Source: MGBC114844 sp910585855 (GTDB lineage: Bacteria; Bacillota; Clostridia; Lachnospirales; Lachnospiraceae). Taken from it: a DNA stretch of 64,000 bases. Positions 37,666 to 46,722 of this stretch are shown here, piece after piece. How positions within the stretch are numbered: the stretch's first letter is position 1; every line of letters begins with the position of its first letter. Made by a program: the position numbers and the translations under genes. The DNA lies in NCBI GenBank assembly GCA_965646165.1, contig CBFFYP010000004.1:42082-106081 (forward strand), written 5' to 3'. A model generated the notes under the pieces. That model had not been told where the DNA came from. It did not search any database and saw only the letters and a list, made by a program, of their open reading frames with translations.

Positions 37666-37848
37666 ATGACAGAAAAATCATTTATGACAGTGGAGGAAGT
37701 GGCAGCGGAACTGCGTGTGTCGAAGTCAAAAGCCTATCAGATTGTAAGGGAACTGAACGCAGAAATGTGCAGAAACAGGGCTATCTGACGGTGGGCAGAG
37801 CCGTGTGAACGCTACCCATTTTTTCATAAAAGGTATGTTCACAGCGAA
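37666..37848 (+). pseudogene. Excisionase-like HTH gene (xis), frameshifted
   Basis: Starts TEKSFMTVEEVAAELRVSKS then AYQIVRELNAEM, the HTH_17 excisionase of Tn916/Tn1549-like elements. A small insertion breaks the frame after ELNAEM; the downstream QKQGYLTV...HFFI can be read in another frame. RBS AAAGGAGAGG. It directly precedes the integrase remnant. Confidence 0.75.
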
Positions 37849-37867
37849 TAGAAAGGAGATGGTTTAG

Positions 37868-38947
37868 ATGGCTGTATACAAGGACAACGCACGGGACGTG
37901 CGTTATCTAACCGCTTTACCAACTGGAAAGGGGAGAGGAAACAGACACAAAAGAGGGATTTGCAACCAAAAAGGGAAGCGCAGGCGTGGAGCATGAAGCC
38001 ATGTTAAAGCAGGGCGCAAAGCTGGATAGACGTTTCGGCAGTTTCTTTGAAGTGTACGGAACGACAAGAAACAGCGTGTCAAGGAAAGCACTTGGGAGTC
38101 CAAAAGCCATGTGATACGGACAAAGATTTTACCGTACTTTGAGAACCGCAAAATCGCAGAGATTGAAGCAAAGACGTGATTGCGTGGCAGAATGAGTTGA
38201 TGGCGTACCGGGACGAGAAAGGCAAGCCCTATTCCGCAGATTATTTGAGGACGATACACGCACAACTGACGGCGATATTCCAACCATCGGCGGTAAACTT
38301 TTATAATCTTCCTACAATCCGGCAAGGCGGGCGGGACGATTGGAAGCGAAAGCCGTCAAGGAAATGGACTTTTGGACGAAAGAGGAATATTTGAAATTCT
38401 TCCGAAGCCATGATGGATAAGCCCGCTCTTATTATGCGTTTTTGAAATGCTTACTGGTGCGGTATGCATTCCGGCGAATTACTTGCCCACTCACGCCTGC
38501 TGATATTGATTTTGAGAAACAGACGGTCACAATCAGCAAGACTTTTCACCGTTCCAAAGGCGGGATATTATCACAACCCAAAGACGAAGAAAAGTAACCG
38601 CACAATCAAAATGCCGCCTTTCTCTGTGAGGAAATGCAGGAGTACATCAAAATGCTTTATGACATTAAGCCGGATGAAAGATTATTTACTGTCACAAAAT
38701 CCTATCTTAATCACGAGATGGAGAGAGGGGCAAACAGGCGGGTGTTAAGAAATACGTGTCCACGATATTCGTTCACAGTGCGGTTTCGCTGTTAATCAAC
38801 ATGGGGATTTTCGGGTACTGGCGATTGGGGAGCGTATGGGGCATAGAAGCAGAGAAAATTACATACCGATACGCCCACTTATTTCCTACGGTTCAGACTG
38901 AAATGGCGGAAAGGCTGGAAATGGAGCGAATGACAAAGGAGGACTAA
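37868..38947 (+). pseudogene. Tyrosine integrase (Tn916/Tn1549-like), multiply frameshifted
   Basis: Pieces in all three frames rebuild one integrase of about 360-370 residues: AVYKDNA at the start, the SAM-like core-binding region YSADYLRTIHAQLTAIF, catalytic-domain pieces GELLA, KTKKSNRTIKMPPF, the HDIRHSAVSLLINMG region (read as VHDIRSQC/FVHSAVSLLINMG) and the C-terminal EKITYRYAHLFPTVQTEMA ending at 38947. At least six indels are needed, so the gene is dead. It would have integrated and excised the island by site-specific recombination. Confidence 0.88.
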
Positions 38948-38951
38948 AAAA

Positions 38952-39275
38952 ATGGATAAGGCACTTGATTACAAGGGAAGATGGCGTAATCATACAGTGG
39001 CGTTTCGGGTATCGGACGAAGAAGCAAAGCTGTTGAATGATTTGGTGGCATTGTCGGGGCTGACAAAGCAGGACTACATCACAAGGCGGCTCTTATGCCG
39101 GGACGTTGTGGTGCAGGGCAATCCGAGGGTGTATAAGGCACTGAAAAAATAGATGCGGCAATCCATGAGGAATTGAAGCGCATGGAAAGCACATAAGCCG
39201 GACAATGATGAACTGCTCTACACGTTACAGGTAATCGCAATCACATTAGACGGACTGAAAGGGGAAGATGAATGA
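38952..39275 (+). pseudogene. MobC-like relaxosome accessory protein, frameshifted
   Basis: The first 66 residues read DKALDYKGRWRNHTVAFRVS then DEEAKLLNDLVALSGLTKQ, a ribbon-helix-helix-like mobilization accessory protein. The frame ends early at 39152, but TLQVIAITLDGLKGEDE continues in another frame to the stop at 39275, overlapping the next start. Intact homologues help the relaxase at oriT. Confidence 0.65.
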
Positions 39276-40407
39276 CAAATAAAATAAAAACGACTGCTCC
39301 CGTGCTCATCTGTTGGCGCAGATGGGGAACAGCCGCAAACAAAAAATCACACTGAAATTATAGCAAATGAAAACGTAAAAAACAATCTGCAAGCCACAAA
39401 TTGCCCGGAGAAATCCGGGCAGGGCGGCGGGCTTCAAACCGTTTCCATGACAGAATTATATGATACGGTCTACCCGCCTAGAACGCCTGTTGTGGACGGC
39501 TTTCTGTATGGCGGCACTTATCTCTTTGTGGGTGCGCCGAAAGTGGGGAAATCGTTCTTTATGGGGCAGCTTGCCTATCATGTGGCAATGGGGCTTCCGC
39601 TGTGGAATTATCCCGTCCGAAAAGGGACGGTACTATACCTTGCACTGGAAGATGATTATGCAAGGCTTCAGCGGCGCGGCTGTCCGTCATGTTCGGCGTG
39701 GAGGGTGCAGACAATTTATTTTTCGCAACGCAGGCAAAGACACTGAATGAGGGACTGGACGGAGAATTAGAGGGATTTATAAAAGAGCATAAGGACGCAA
39801 GGCTGATTATCATTGATACGCTCCAAAAGGTGCGTGAGGTCGGCGGGGACAGGTACAGCTATTCCAGTGACTATGAGATAGTGACAAAGTTAAAATCATT
39901 CAGTGATAAATATGGTGTTTGTCTGTTGGTGGTTCACCATACCCGCAAGTTGGAGTCAGAAGACAGCTTCGATATGATTTCCGGCACAAACGGGCTTCTC
40001 GGTGCGGCAGACGGGGCGTTTATTATGCACAAGAAAAAGCGCACGGATAACACGGCAGTCATGGATATTGTAGGGCGTGACCAGCCCGATCAAGAACTGA
40101 CTATAGAGTTTGACCGTAACAGTGTATTTGGAAAATGAAATTTCAGAAAGCGGAAACGGAATTGTGGAAACAGCCGCCCAATCCATTACTGGAAGCAATC
40201 AACGAATTTCTGACAGGGGAAATGCAGGAATGGGAGGGGACGGCAACGGAACTTCTGAAGCCGGATATGCAGTTGTCGGCAAATGTGCTTTCCCGGAGAT
40301 TAAATGTAGTGAACAGCCAGTTGCTTAATGACTATGGTATTTTTTACGACAATAAGCGGGGGCATGAGAGAAAAATTATTCTGAAACGGCTAGAGCAAAA
40401 AGAGTAA
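39272..40407 (+). pseudogene. RepA-like AAA (RecA-fold) ATPase, frameshifted
   Basis: Reading across frames gives one protein of about 380 residues. GTYLFVGAPKVGKSFFMGQL is Walker A, VLYLALEDDYARLQRR the following strand, DARLIIIDTLQKVR Walker B, and LLVVHHTRK the sensor. This matches the RepA/hexameric helicase family (AAA_25) common in mobilizable elements, where it serves replication. Breaks occur after the first 28 codons, at 39680-39700 and at 40130. Confidence 0.8.
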
Positions 40408-40682
40408 GGTGCGACGATATGCGTCGGTTGCGACGGTATTTTTGATAGCGGGGCGGTATAGAAAATATCGACGCTATCGACGCAAAACGGACATGGGGGA
40501 GCAGTAAAGCGCGGGTAGCCGTCCAACGTCCGCAGGACGAAAAGCCCCCGGCAGGGCGCAAGGCACTTTGATAGAGCGTAGCCTGTCGAAAGTGCTTTTT
40601 GCGTTACTTTCGGGAAGTAACAAAGCCTTGCGCCTTTCGGCCGCAGTAAAATTAGCGCACAAATATATAGAATGTGGAGGAT
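40408..40682. other. Possible oriT region
   Basis: A 275-bp GC-rich gap between the ATPase and relaxase pseudogenes with several inverted repeats, for example GAAAGTGC near 40588 facing GCACTTTGA near 40561 and GCGCAAGGC/GCCTTGCGC (about 40556 and 40626). In related elements oriT lies just upstream of the relaxase gene. The nic site was not identified. Confidence 0.4.
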
Positions 40683-42042
40683 ATGCCTATTGGAAAGAAC
40701 GATTAGCGGTATAAGGGGAAAGGTTCAGTCAATCACAATACGAGAGCCTTTAGCGCAAAGAATGTAGATAAGGAACGAAGCCGGGATAACGTGGAATTTT
40801 GCCACTCGGATATAAAAGAGGTTTATCACAATCTTTTTGATGAAGCACTGGAACGCTACAACGCAAAGCAGAAACGGAGTGACCGAAAGATTGACGATTA
40901 CTATTAGAAATACGCCGGGAAAACAGAGAAATTATTTTATGAAGTCATTTTTCAAATCGGCAATAAAGATGATATGAACGTGCAGAGCAATGAGGGGCAG
41001 TTGGCGAAAGAAATTTTATGTGAGTTTATGGAGCAGTTTCAGAAAAGAAATCCTAACCTGTTTGTATTTTCAAGCCACTTGCACATGGACGAGCAGACGC
41101 CGCATATCCACATTGATTTTGTTCCCTTTATCCGTAACAGTAAGCGTGGACTTGATACGAGAGTTTCCCTCAAAGGTGCATTAGCAGAACAGGGTTTCAA
41201 AGGCGGCACAAGGGGAATGACGGAATGGAATGAATGGATTGAAGCGGAGAAGCAGGAACTTTCAAAAGTCATGGGGCGGTATGGCATACAGTGGAAACAG
41301 TTAGGCACACATCACAAGCATTTGTCTGTACTCGATTTTGAGAAGCAGGAACGGCAAAAAGAGGTTGCGGAACTGGAACAGACAATCTCCGGCAGTAAAA
41401 AGGAATTATCTGACATTCTTCATCAGCAGATAGCGGCAGGACAGGAAACGGAACAGATACGGAAAGAGGGCGAAGCGATCCGGCAAGAAGATCGGAGCTT
41501 ACCACAATAAATCATCTGTTGAAAGAACAGACGGAAACGCTGACGGAGGATAAAGAAAAGCTGTTATCGGAAAATGAAAAGTTGGAGAAACAGCAGAAAA
41601 AGTTACAGCAGGAACTTAACAAAATGGTTCAGTCAAAGGAAGTCATGGAGCGTAATATCCATGTCTATGATGAAGATGTGAAATGGCAGTTGACAGAGCC
41701 GGGAGCATTGATGAGCGCAAAGGCATACCGGGATAAAAAGGCTTTACCGCTTGTGGAGAAATTGAAAGAAGTACTATCAAGTGCGTACAGCTTACGGAGC
41801 AGGGAAAGAAGCTGACCGCCAAAGTGGACGGACAGAAGAAACAGATTAGCCGCCTGACGGATAAGGTCATGGAGCAGAGCGACACCATAGACCGGTTGCA
41901 GGAAAAAGCAGTTGATTTTGGGCGTTTGGAGAGTCATTTCGGCAGGGAACAGGTACAGTCGATAGTGGAACGGTCAAAGGAACTAGAACAGTTAGAAAGG
42001 GCAAATAAACGCCCGAAACGTGCCTTTGAAATGAGCCGATAG
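40683..42042 (+). pseudogene. Relaxase (MobA/MobL, Pre/Mob-like), broken
   Basis: RBS GGAGG and ATG 40683. The relaxase core is visible in one frame at 40974-41510: VFSSHLHMDEQTPHIHIDFVPF is the HxDExxPHxH metal-binding motif, followed by a Gln/Glu-rich coiled coil. Breaks: frameshift in the first 30 codons, an in-frame TAG after KIDDYY (about 40908), and frameshifts near 41510 and 41815. The C-terminal coiled coil continues to 42042. The intact enzyme would nick oriT and carry the strand during mobilization. Confidence 0.85.
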
Positions 42043-42063
42043 GAAAGAGAGGATTGATTTGAT

Positions 42064-42378
42064 TTGACAGATATGGAAAAGAAAGTTATGATACGGCTGT
42101 GCGCTAAAATCGTAGCAGAAACAGACCTTTACGAAACGGACAAGGAAGTGCAAAATCTGATAGACTGGGTATGCCTGTCGGAGCAGATAAAAGAAAACAA
42201 TAATACAATCCGAAATCTGACAGGGGAATATAAGAAGATAGAGCCGGATTGCCGGGAGGGAGTACGGGAGCAGTTGAAGCGCATGAAAGAACTGTGCAAA
42301 GAGCGGAATAATCTGTATGAGAAGCAGAGTGAGTTGAAAGGGCAGAAACAGCAGATAGAGGGGGCATTGGAGCGATAA
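42064..42378 (+). CDS. Small coiled-coil protein of mobilizable element
   Basis: 104 residues from TTG 42064 (or ATG 42073). Highly charged, helical: VMIRLCAKIVAETDLYETDK, then alternating Glu/Lys heptads to the end. Similar small frames often follow MobA/MobL relaxases in clostridial elements; the role is unknown. It is the only intact-looking frame of the island. Confidence 0.6.
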   Translation: MTDMEKKVMIRLCAKIVAETDLYETDKEVQNLIDWVCLSEQIKENNNTIRNLTGEYKKIEPDCREGVREQLKRMKELCKERNNLYEKQSELKGQKQQIEGALER

Positions 42379-42433
42379 ATGCTTGTGTTACAGATAAAAA
42401 ATACGTTTTCGCATCTTCCTTAAGCGTATTATT

Positions 42434-42455
42434 TACATGGTGCTAGCACCATGTA
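42434..42455. repeat. 22-bp perfect palindrome
   Basis: TACATGGTGCT and its exact inverse form a spacerless palindrome in the 308-bp gap between the mobile island and the RM system. The core ATGGTGCTAGCACCAT resembles the core of the palindrome at 61373-61410. Confidence 0.8.
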
Positions 42456-42632
42456 GAATTGGCAACTAAAGAAAAGTGTTTATAATAAAAGCTAAGTAAG
42501 AGTGGATTGTGAAGCGAAAATAAAATTGAAAAGTAAATTAAGAAAAAGGTTGACAAGCAGAGAATTATTGAAATGTCTTTTGGTTTAAGTTTGGTTAAGT
42601 TTTGAAATATACGCAATCTAAAGGAAAAAGTA

Positions 42633-42661
42633 TTGCAATCTCAATATATTTGTGCTAAGAT
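42633..42661 (+). promoter_or_regulatory. Promoter of controller/methyltransferase operon
   Basis: TTGCAA (42633-42638), 17-bp spacer, TAAGAT (42656-42661), 25 bp before the controller gene, which has RBS AAAGGTGG. Confidence 0.6.
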
Positions 42662-42686
42662 AAAAAGAAAAAGGTGGTATTAAATT

Positions 42687-42902
42687 ATGTCTTTCTCATA
42701 TAAACCGCTATGGAAATTATTAATTGATTGCGATATGTCAAAAAAAGAGTTAATGAAAGCAACAAATATTTCTAAGTCTACTATGGATAAAATGGGACGT
42801 GGAGAACAAGTTTCAATGGATATTATTGATCGTCTTTGTAACTACTTTGATTGTAAAGTTGATGATGTTATCCAACATTATCAAGACGAGGAGGATGCTT
42901 GA
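42687..42902 (+). CDS. XRE-family HTH regulator (RM controller-like)
   Basis: 71 residues, essentially a Cro/C1 HTH domain: LIDCDMSKKELMKATNISKS, MDKMGRGEQVSMDIIDRLC, NYFDCKVDDVIQH. It abuts the methyltransferase gene (start directly after its stop), so it is probably a controller that sets the timing of methyltransferase versus nuclease expression. Confidence 0.85.
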   Translation: MSFSYKPLWKLLIDCDMSKKELMKATNISKSTMDKMGRGEQVSMDIIDRLCNYFDCKVDDVIQHYQDEEDA

Positions 42903-43901
42903 GTGGATAAAATGGATTTTGAAAATATTCATTTATACTGTGGTGATGCGATTAAGTTATATAGTAAATGGGAAACGCCTGTTGTCATAATTTGTGATGG
43001 ACCGTATGGTGTAAATGGATTTCCGGGTGATTTGGTTTCATATAAGGGGCTTGCGGATTGGTATGAGCCACATATTAAAAAATGGAGTTCTTTTGCTACA
43101 CCACTCACAACATTATGGTTTTGGTGTACCGAGGTCGGATGGGCGACTGTTCACCCTGTGTTAGAAAAATATGGGTGGGATTATGTTTCTTGTTGCGTAT
43201 GGGATAAAGGAATGGGACATGTGGCGGGAAATACAAATACTAAAACGATTAGACATTTACCTGTAGTGACAGAAGTGTGTGTTCAATATGTAAAAAAGCC
43301 TATCTTTATGGTAGAAGGAGCGCAAATGACAATGAAAGAATGGTTGCGCTTTGAATGGGAACGTACAGGACTTCCGTTTTCAAAAACAAATGAAGCTTGT
43401 GGAGTTAAAGATGCCGCAACAAGAAAATATTTTACAAAATGTCATTTATGGTATATGCCGCCTGCAGAAGCTTTTGAAAAGATTGCAGTATACGCAAATA
43501 CATTTGGAACAGACAATGGGAAACCATACTTTTCTTTAAATGGTAAAACCGCTATAACAAAAAAGGAGTGGGCACAGATGCGTTCAAAGTTTTACTGTCC
43601 TATTGGCGTAACAAATGTATGGCAGGTTCCGCAGTTGAGAGGGCGTGAACGCTTGAAAATTAACCAAAAGGCAATACATCTAAATCAGAAACCATTAGAA
43701 TTGATTAAACGTACAATAGAAATGGTTTCTGATGTTGGCGACGTGGTTTGGGATCCATTTGCTGGATTATGTACAACAGCAGTTGCTTCAACTGAGTTGG
43801 AACGAACTTGTTTTTGTGCAGAAATAAATCATGATATATACAATGTAGCAATAGAACGAGTAAAAAACAGTTTACAGGATGGTTTTCAATGCGCTCTCTA
43901 A
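42903..43901 (+). CDS. DNA N4/N6 methyltransferase (beta class) of type II RM
   Basis: 332 residues from GTG 42903; ATG 42912 is an alternative. Motif IV comes first, as in beta-class enzymes: VVIICDGPYGVNGF, with DGPY instead of the usual DPPY. The target-recognition region follows, then the SAM-binding motif VVWDPFAGLCTTAVASTELE near the C-terminus. It would protect the host from the nuclease encoded convergently; the last 30 bp of the two genes overlap. Target sequence not predictable here. Confidence 0.88.
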   Translation: MDKMDFENIHLYCGDAIKLYSKWETPVVIICDGPYGVNGFPGDLVSYKGLADWYEPHIKKWSSFATPLTTLWFWCTEVGWATVHPVLEKYGWDYVSCCVWDKGMGHVAGNTNTKTIRHLPVVTEVCVQYVKKPIFMVEGAQMTMKEWLRFEWERTGLPFSKTNEACGVKDAATRKYFTKCHLWYMPPAEAFEKIAVYANTFGTDNGKPYFSLNGKTAITKKEWAQMRSKFYCPIGVTNVWQVPQLRGRERLKINQKAIHLNQKPLELIKRTIEMVSDVGDVVWDPFAGLCTTAVASTELERTCFCAEINHDIYNVAIERVKNSLQDGFQCAL

Positions 43902-44753
43902 CTTTTTTTCATCTTTTGAGGATAAAATTTCGCTCCATTGTTTGATTGTCATGCCATGAAAAACAGTGTTTAAAACATGGGTTTTAAATTGCTCAATTCC
44001 CTCATGCTCTATACGGTCAATTTTGGCATAATTTGTATCAAGTCTATAAACAAACTGCCCGTATAGAGTTCTTAGAAGCCGTTGATATTCCGGGGCAGGA
44101 CTGTACCTTTGGGCATCTTTTCCCCATGTTTCAACAACAGAGAAAGCTGCGTTGGCGTCGCATTTATCTGATTGTAATTTATAACCATTAGTGTTAGTTT
44201 GTTGCAAGTTAGCAGTACGTTCAGAGGTGTCCTCTGGCTCAAAAACAAGGTAGTCGGGTGGTCTATGGTAGTGGAAGTCTCTTGCTTCTGCAACGCTCTT
44301 ACCACTAACTACAAGGACATCAATAATTTGAGGCTTTCCCCAAATAACATTTTCTGGTAGCCATGCAATTAATGCCATATCTATATTATCCTGTGCAAAA
44401 ATTGTTACGCTATCTTTGAAACGTGCTGTGATTTCGGTTGCGAATGGAAACCAGGCTTTAATTTCAATACCAGGGTTTGGTTGAATTATACTACTTTTGA
44501 AAAGTGCATCAGGGAATCCTGGATCCTGTCTTATCCATTCGCCTATACCGTTCCAATCATGCTCATTTAATAAGTCAACTGTAGAAAATTCAATCATATT
44601 TCCCAACAAGGGAGATAGTTTAGAAATGACTTTTGCGAGTTGTTTTGCGTATGCTAAAGTTGTTGGACGTTTGATGTCTAAGACATCAATCAAATGGCTG
44701 TCTAAAGAAGTTAATTCTTCTTTGGCAGCATTAAGAATGTCTCTATTGTTCAT
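43872..44753 (-). CDS. Type II restriction endonuclease, PD-(D/E)XK-type
   Basis: 293 residues. A PD...EXK site is visible: Pro-81/Asp-82 in DPGFPDALF and Glu-97/Lys-99 in GIEIKAWFPF. The rest is helical with no TM. It is convergent with and overlaps the methyltransferase by 30 bp, the layout of many controller-type RM systems. RBS AAAGGAGTAATTTTA-like sequence precedes ATG 44753. Family name not certain. Confidence 0.78.
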   Translation of the reverse strand: MNNRDILNAAKEELTSLDSHLIDVLDIKRPTTLAYAKQLAKVISKLSPLLGNMIEFSTVDLLNEHDWNGIGEWIRQDPGFPDALFKSSIIQPNPGIEIKAWFPFATEITARFKDSVTIFAQDNIDMALIAWLPENVIWGKPQIIDVLVVSGKSVAEARDFHYHRPPDYLVFEPEDTSERTANLQQTNTNGYKLQSDKCDANAAFSVVETWGKDAQRYSPAPEYQRLLRTLYGQFVYRLDTNYAKIDRIEHEGIEQFKTHVLNTVFHGMTIKQWSEILSSKDEKKLESALKTIL

Positions 44754-44878
44754 TTAAAATTACTCCTTTTAACAATTAATTAAATTTTAGTATACCATGA
44801 AAATATGATTAAAGAAAGTATAGAGTTCAGAAAATGTTGTAATTTGAATAAAATTACATATTTAATCGTAAGAAGGGC

Positions 44879-44908
44879 TTGACAAATAACAAATAATAAG
44901 AATATAAT
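44879..44908 (+). promoter_or_regulatory. Promoter of CD-NTase operon
   Basis: TTGACA (44879-44884), 18-bp spacer, TATAAT (44903-44908): both hexamers are consensus. The CIRCE element begins 5 bp after the -10, covering the likely transcription start. Confidence 0.85.
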
Positions 44909-44912
44909 TTTA

Positions 44913-44939
44913 TTAGCACTCAATTGAGGCGAGTGCTAA
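44913..44939 (+). promoter_or_regulatory. Perfect CIRCE operator (HrcA site)
   Basis: TTAGCACTC (44913-44921), 9-bp spacer, GAGTGCTAA (44931-44939): this is the exact CIRCE consensus. HrcA, the heat-shock repressor, binds CIRCE in front of groESL and hrcA-dnaK in Firmicutes. Here it lies between a consensus promoter and the RBS (AAGGAGA) of a CD-NTase gene, so that operon should be repressed by HrcA and induced by protein-folding stress. Confidence 0.92.
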
Positions 44940-44961
44940 TAACGGTATTAAGGAGACAGAT

Positions 44962-45786
44962 ATGAGTTTTTTGGTTCAGAAACATAGTGGGATTATTACT
45001 TTAGAGACAAGAAAAATTATTTCTAATCGTTACAAAACGGTAACAAAAGCGATTAATAGAGAATTTTGGAATATATTAAGTGATACTCAGAATAGTATTT
45101 ATGTTGGTTCTTATGGACGGAGAACTGCCATAAATACCAGTGATTTGGATATTTTGGTATTATTACCTGAAAGTGAATATAATAGGTTTGATTCACTTAA
45201 AGGGAATGGGCAATCGAGGTTATTACAGGCTGTGAAAAATGCAATTGCTAATTCATATCCGAGAAGTGACATTAGAGCCGATGGGCAAGTAGTAAAAATA
45301 TCTTTTAGTGATGGTATGAAATTTGAAATTCTCCCAGCATTTCAAAATAAAGATATGTGGGGAAATTGGGATGGGACTTATAAATATCCAGATTCCAATA
45401 TGGGTGGAAATTGGTGTTCTACTAATCCAAAAGCGGAACAAGATGCAATGAAACAAAAAAACAATAGTAGTAATGGATTATTGGTGGATACATGTAGGCA
45501 TTTGCGATATGTGCGAGATAACTATTTTAGTAGCTATCATTTGTCAGGTATTGTGATTGACAGTTTTGTATATTCTGCTATGGGGAATTGGCAATGGACA
45601 GAGACGGGAAGTACATCATCTGCACCAAGAGGAAATTATGAGAATGTTTTGCAGAATTATCTCAAGCAAAATTCATATTGGGGAACGATGTCGTTATACG
45701 CACCTGGTAGTAATCAAAGCGTATCTACACAAAATAGCTTAGAGTGTTTGGAAAAAGTAATGAAGTTTATTGCAAAAATAGCTTAG
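44962..45786 (+). CDS. CD-NTase (SMODS-type nucleotidyltransferase)
   Basis: 274 residues. Nucleotidyltransferase active site: VGSYGRRTAINTSDLDILVL (GS at 49-50, Asp-61 and Asp-63) and the third acidic strand KFEILPAF (about 115-122, Glu in place of Asp). C-terminal helical part SSYHLSGIVIDSFVYSAM. Such enzymes make cyclic di- or trinucleotides in CBASS-type anti-phage systems. The partner membrane effector follows. The 3' end carries a 44-bp tandem duplication that changes the last residues to KFIAKIA (without it, KFIAQ). Confidence 0.9.
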   Translation: MSFLVQKHSGIITLETRKIISNRYKTVTKAINREFWNILSDTQNSIYVGSYGRRTAINTSDLDILVLLPESEYNRFDSLKGNGQSRLLQAVKNAIANSYPRSDIRADGQVVKISFSDGMKFEILPAFQNKDMWGNWDGTYKYPDSNMGGNWCSTNPKAEQDAMKQKNNSSNGLLVDTCRHLRYVRDNYFSSYHLSGIVIDSFVYSAMGNWQWTETGSTSSAPRGNYENVLQNYLKQNSYWGTMSLYAPGSNQSVSTQNSLECLEKVMKFIAKIA

Positions 45787-45818
45787 AGTGTTTGGAAAAA
45801 GTAATGAAGTTTATTGCA
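45731..45818. repeat. 44-bp perfect tandem duplication
   Basis: Positions 45731-45774 and 45775-45818 are identical (unit begins AAAATAGCTTAGAGTG and ends TTTATTGCA). It covers the 3' end of the CD-NTase gene and shifts its stop codon to 45786. Confidence 0.95.
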
Positions 45819-45850
45819 CAATAATTTGTATAAACTATGGGAGAAAAACT

Positions 45851-46435
45851 ATGGATCGAAATTCTTTCAGCAGTCAAGGTTATAAACTGGAATCACAGAT
45901 ACGAGAGGCATATGGGAGAGTTACATATTCCCAAACATGTCATGATAAATTTATAAATCGAATAGTTAGGCTTGATGATAGAATAAAGCTATGGCAAATT
46001 ATTCTTTCAGGTATTACAACAAGTGGATTTGTTGTTGCGATATTTTCGGATGATAATGTTGCAAGTATATTAGGTGCGTTAGTTTCATTGGCATTACTAA
46101 TTTTGAATACATATATTAAAAACTTTAATCTTTCCGGCATAGCGCAGGAACATAAAAAAGCATCTGATTTATTGTGGAAAATACGTGAAGAATATGTGTC
46201 ATTACTAACAGATTTTGAAATGTTAGATGAAAGTGAAATAAGAAATAAGCGTGATGAACTACAAGAAAGAACAGCAGAAGTATATAGTAATTCGCCACGA
46301 ACTGATTCCAAGAGTTATCAAGCGGCTCAGAAAGCATTAAAAACAGAGGAGGAGCAGACTTTTTCAGAAGAAGAAATAGACATAATGCTACCTAATTCTA
46401 TTAGACGCTGTAATAGAAAAATGCTAGAAGATTAG
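45851..46435 (+). CDS. SLATT-domain two-TM effector
   Basis: 194 residues from ATG 45851, chosen because GGGAG lies 7 nt upstream; an earlier start at 45788 lies in the duplicated DNA. Layout is typical of SLATT: N-terminal helices (AYGRVTYSQTCHDKFINRI), two adjacent TM helices (IILSGITTSGFVVAIF and ILGALVSLALLILNTYI), then a long helical region with LSGIAQEHKKASDLLWKI. SLATT proteins are predicted pore-forming effectors activated by nucleotide signals from the linked CD-NTase, killing or arresting infected cells. 65 bp after the CD-NTase stop, same operon. Confidence 0.87.
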   Translation: MDRNSFSSQGYKLESQIREAYGRVTYSQTCHDKFINRIVRLDDRIKLWQIILSGITTSGFVVAIFSDDNVASILGALVSLALLILNTYIKNFNLSGIAQEHKKASDLLWKIREEYVSLLTDFEMLDESEIRNKRDELQERTAEVYSNSPRTDSKSYQAAQKALKTEEEQTFSEEEIDIMLPNSIRRCNRKMLED

Positions 46436-46654
46436 GATGTTAGGGTTGAATTTTTTTGAAAGTATATTTATAATAAATGCGTGGCAACATTTTGGCAACA
46501 GAAAATCAGTAAGCCATAATAAATGATGTAATTGAAGTAAAAACAGGCGTGTATTTGTATAAAAACTAAACAAATAAAGTTAATATCAACAAAGAACACG
46601 CCGAGTCCGAATAATATAAAAATTTATATCCAAAAATCAAACACTGTAAATGCA

Positions 46655-46694
46655 AAAAAGCACATGGTTTACAATTTTGCTATTCCATGTGCCT
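46655..46694 (-). terminator. Rho-independent terminator of BsuBI/PstI-type RM operon
   Basis: GCACATGG pairs with CCATGTGC; on the minus strand TTTTTTGC follows. It lies about 30 bp past the nuclease stop. The rest of 46436-46722 has no gene; a GTGGCAACATTTTGGCAACA stretch at 46487-46507 may be an old integrase end or att region. Confidence 0.8.
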
Positions 46695-46722
46695 CTACTA
46701 TAATATTATTGTTTTACTACCA

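Noticed and set aside
36745..46507. TTGGCAACA-containing stretches as att sites of one large island
   Set aside because: The shared sequence is short and may simply be the 3' end of integrase genes; boundaries could not be proven.
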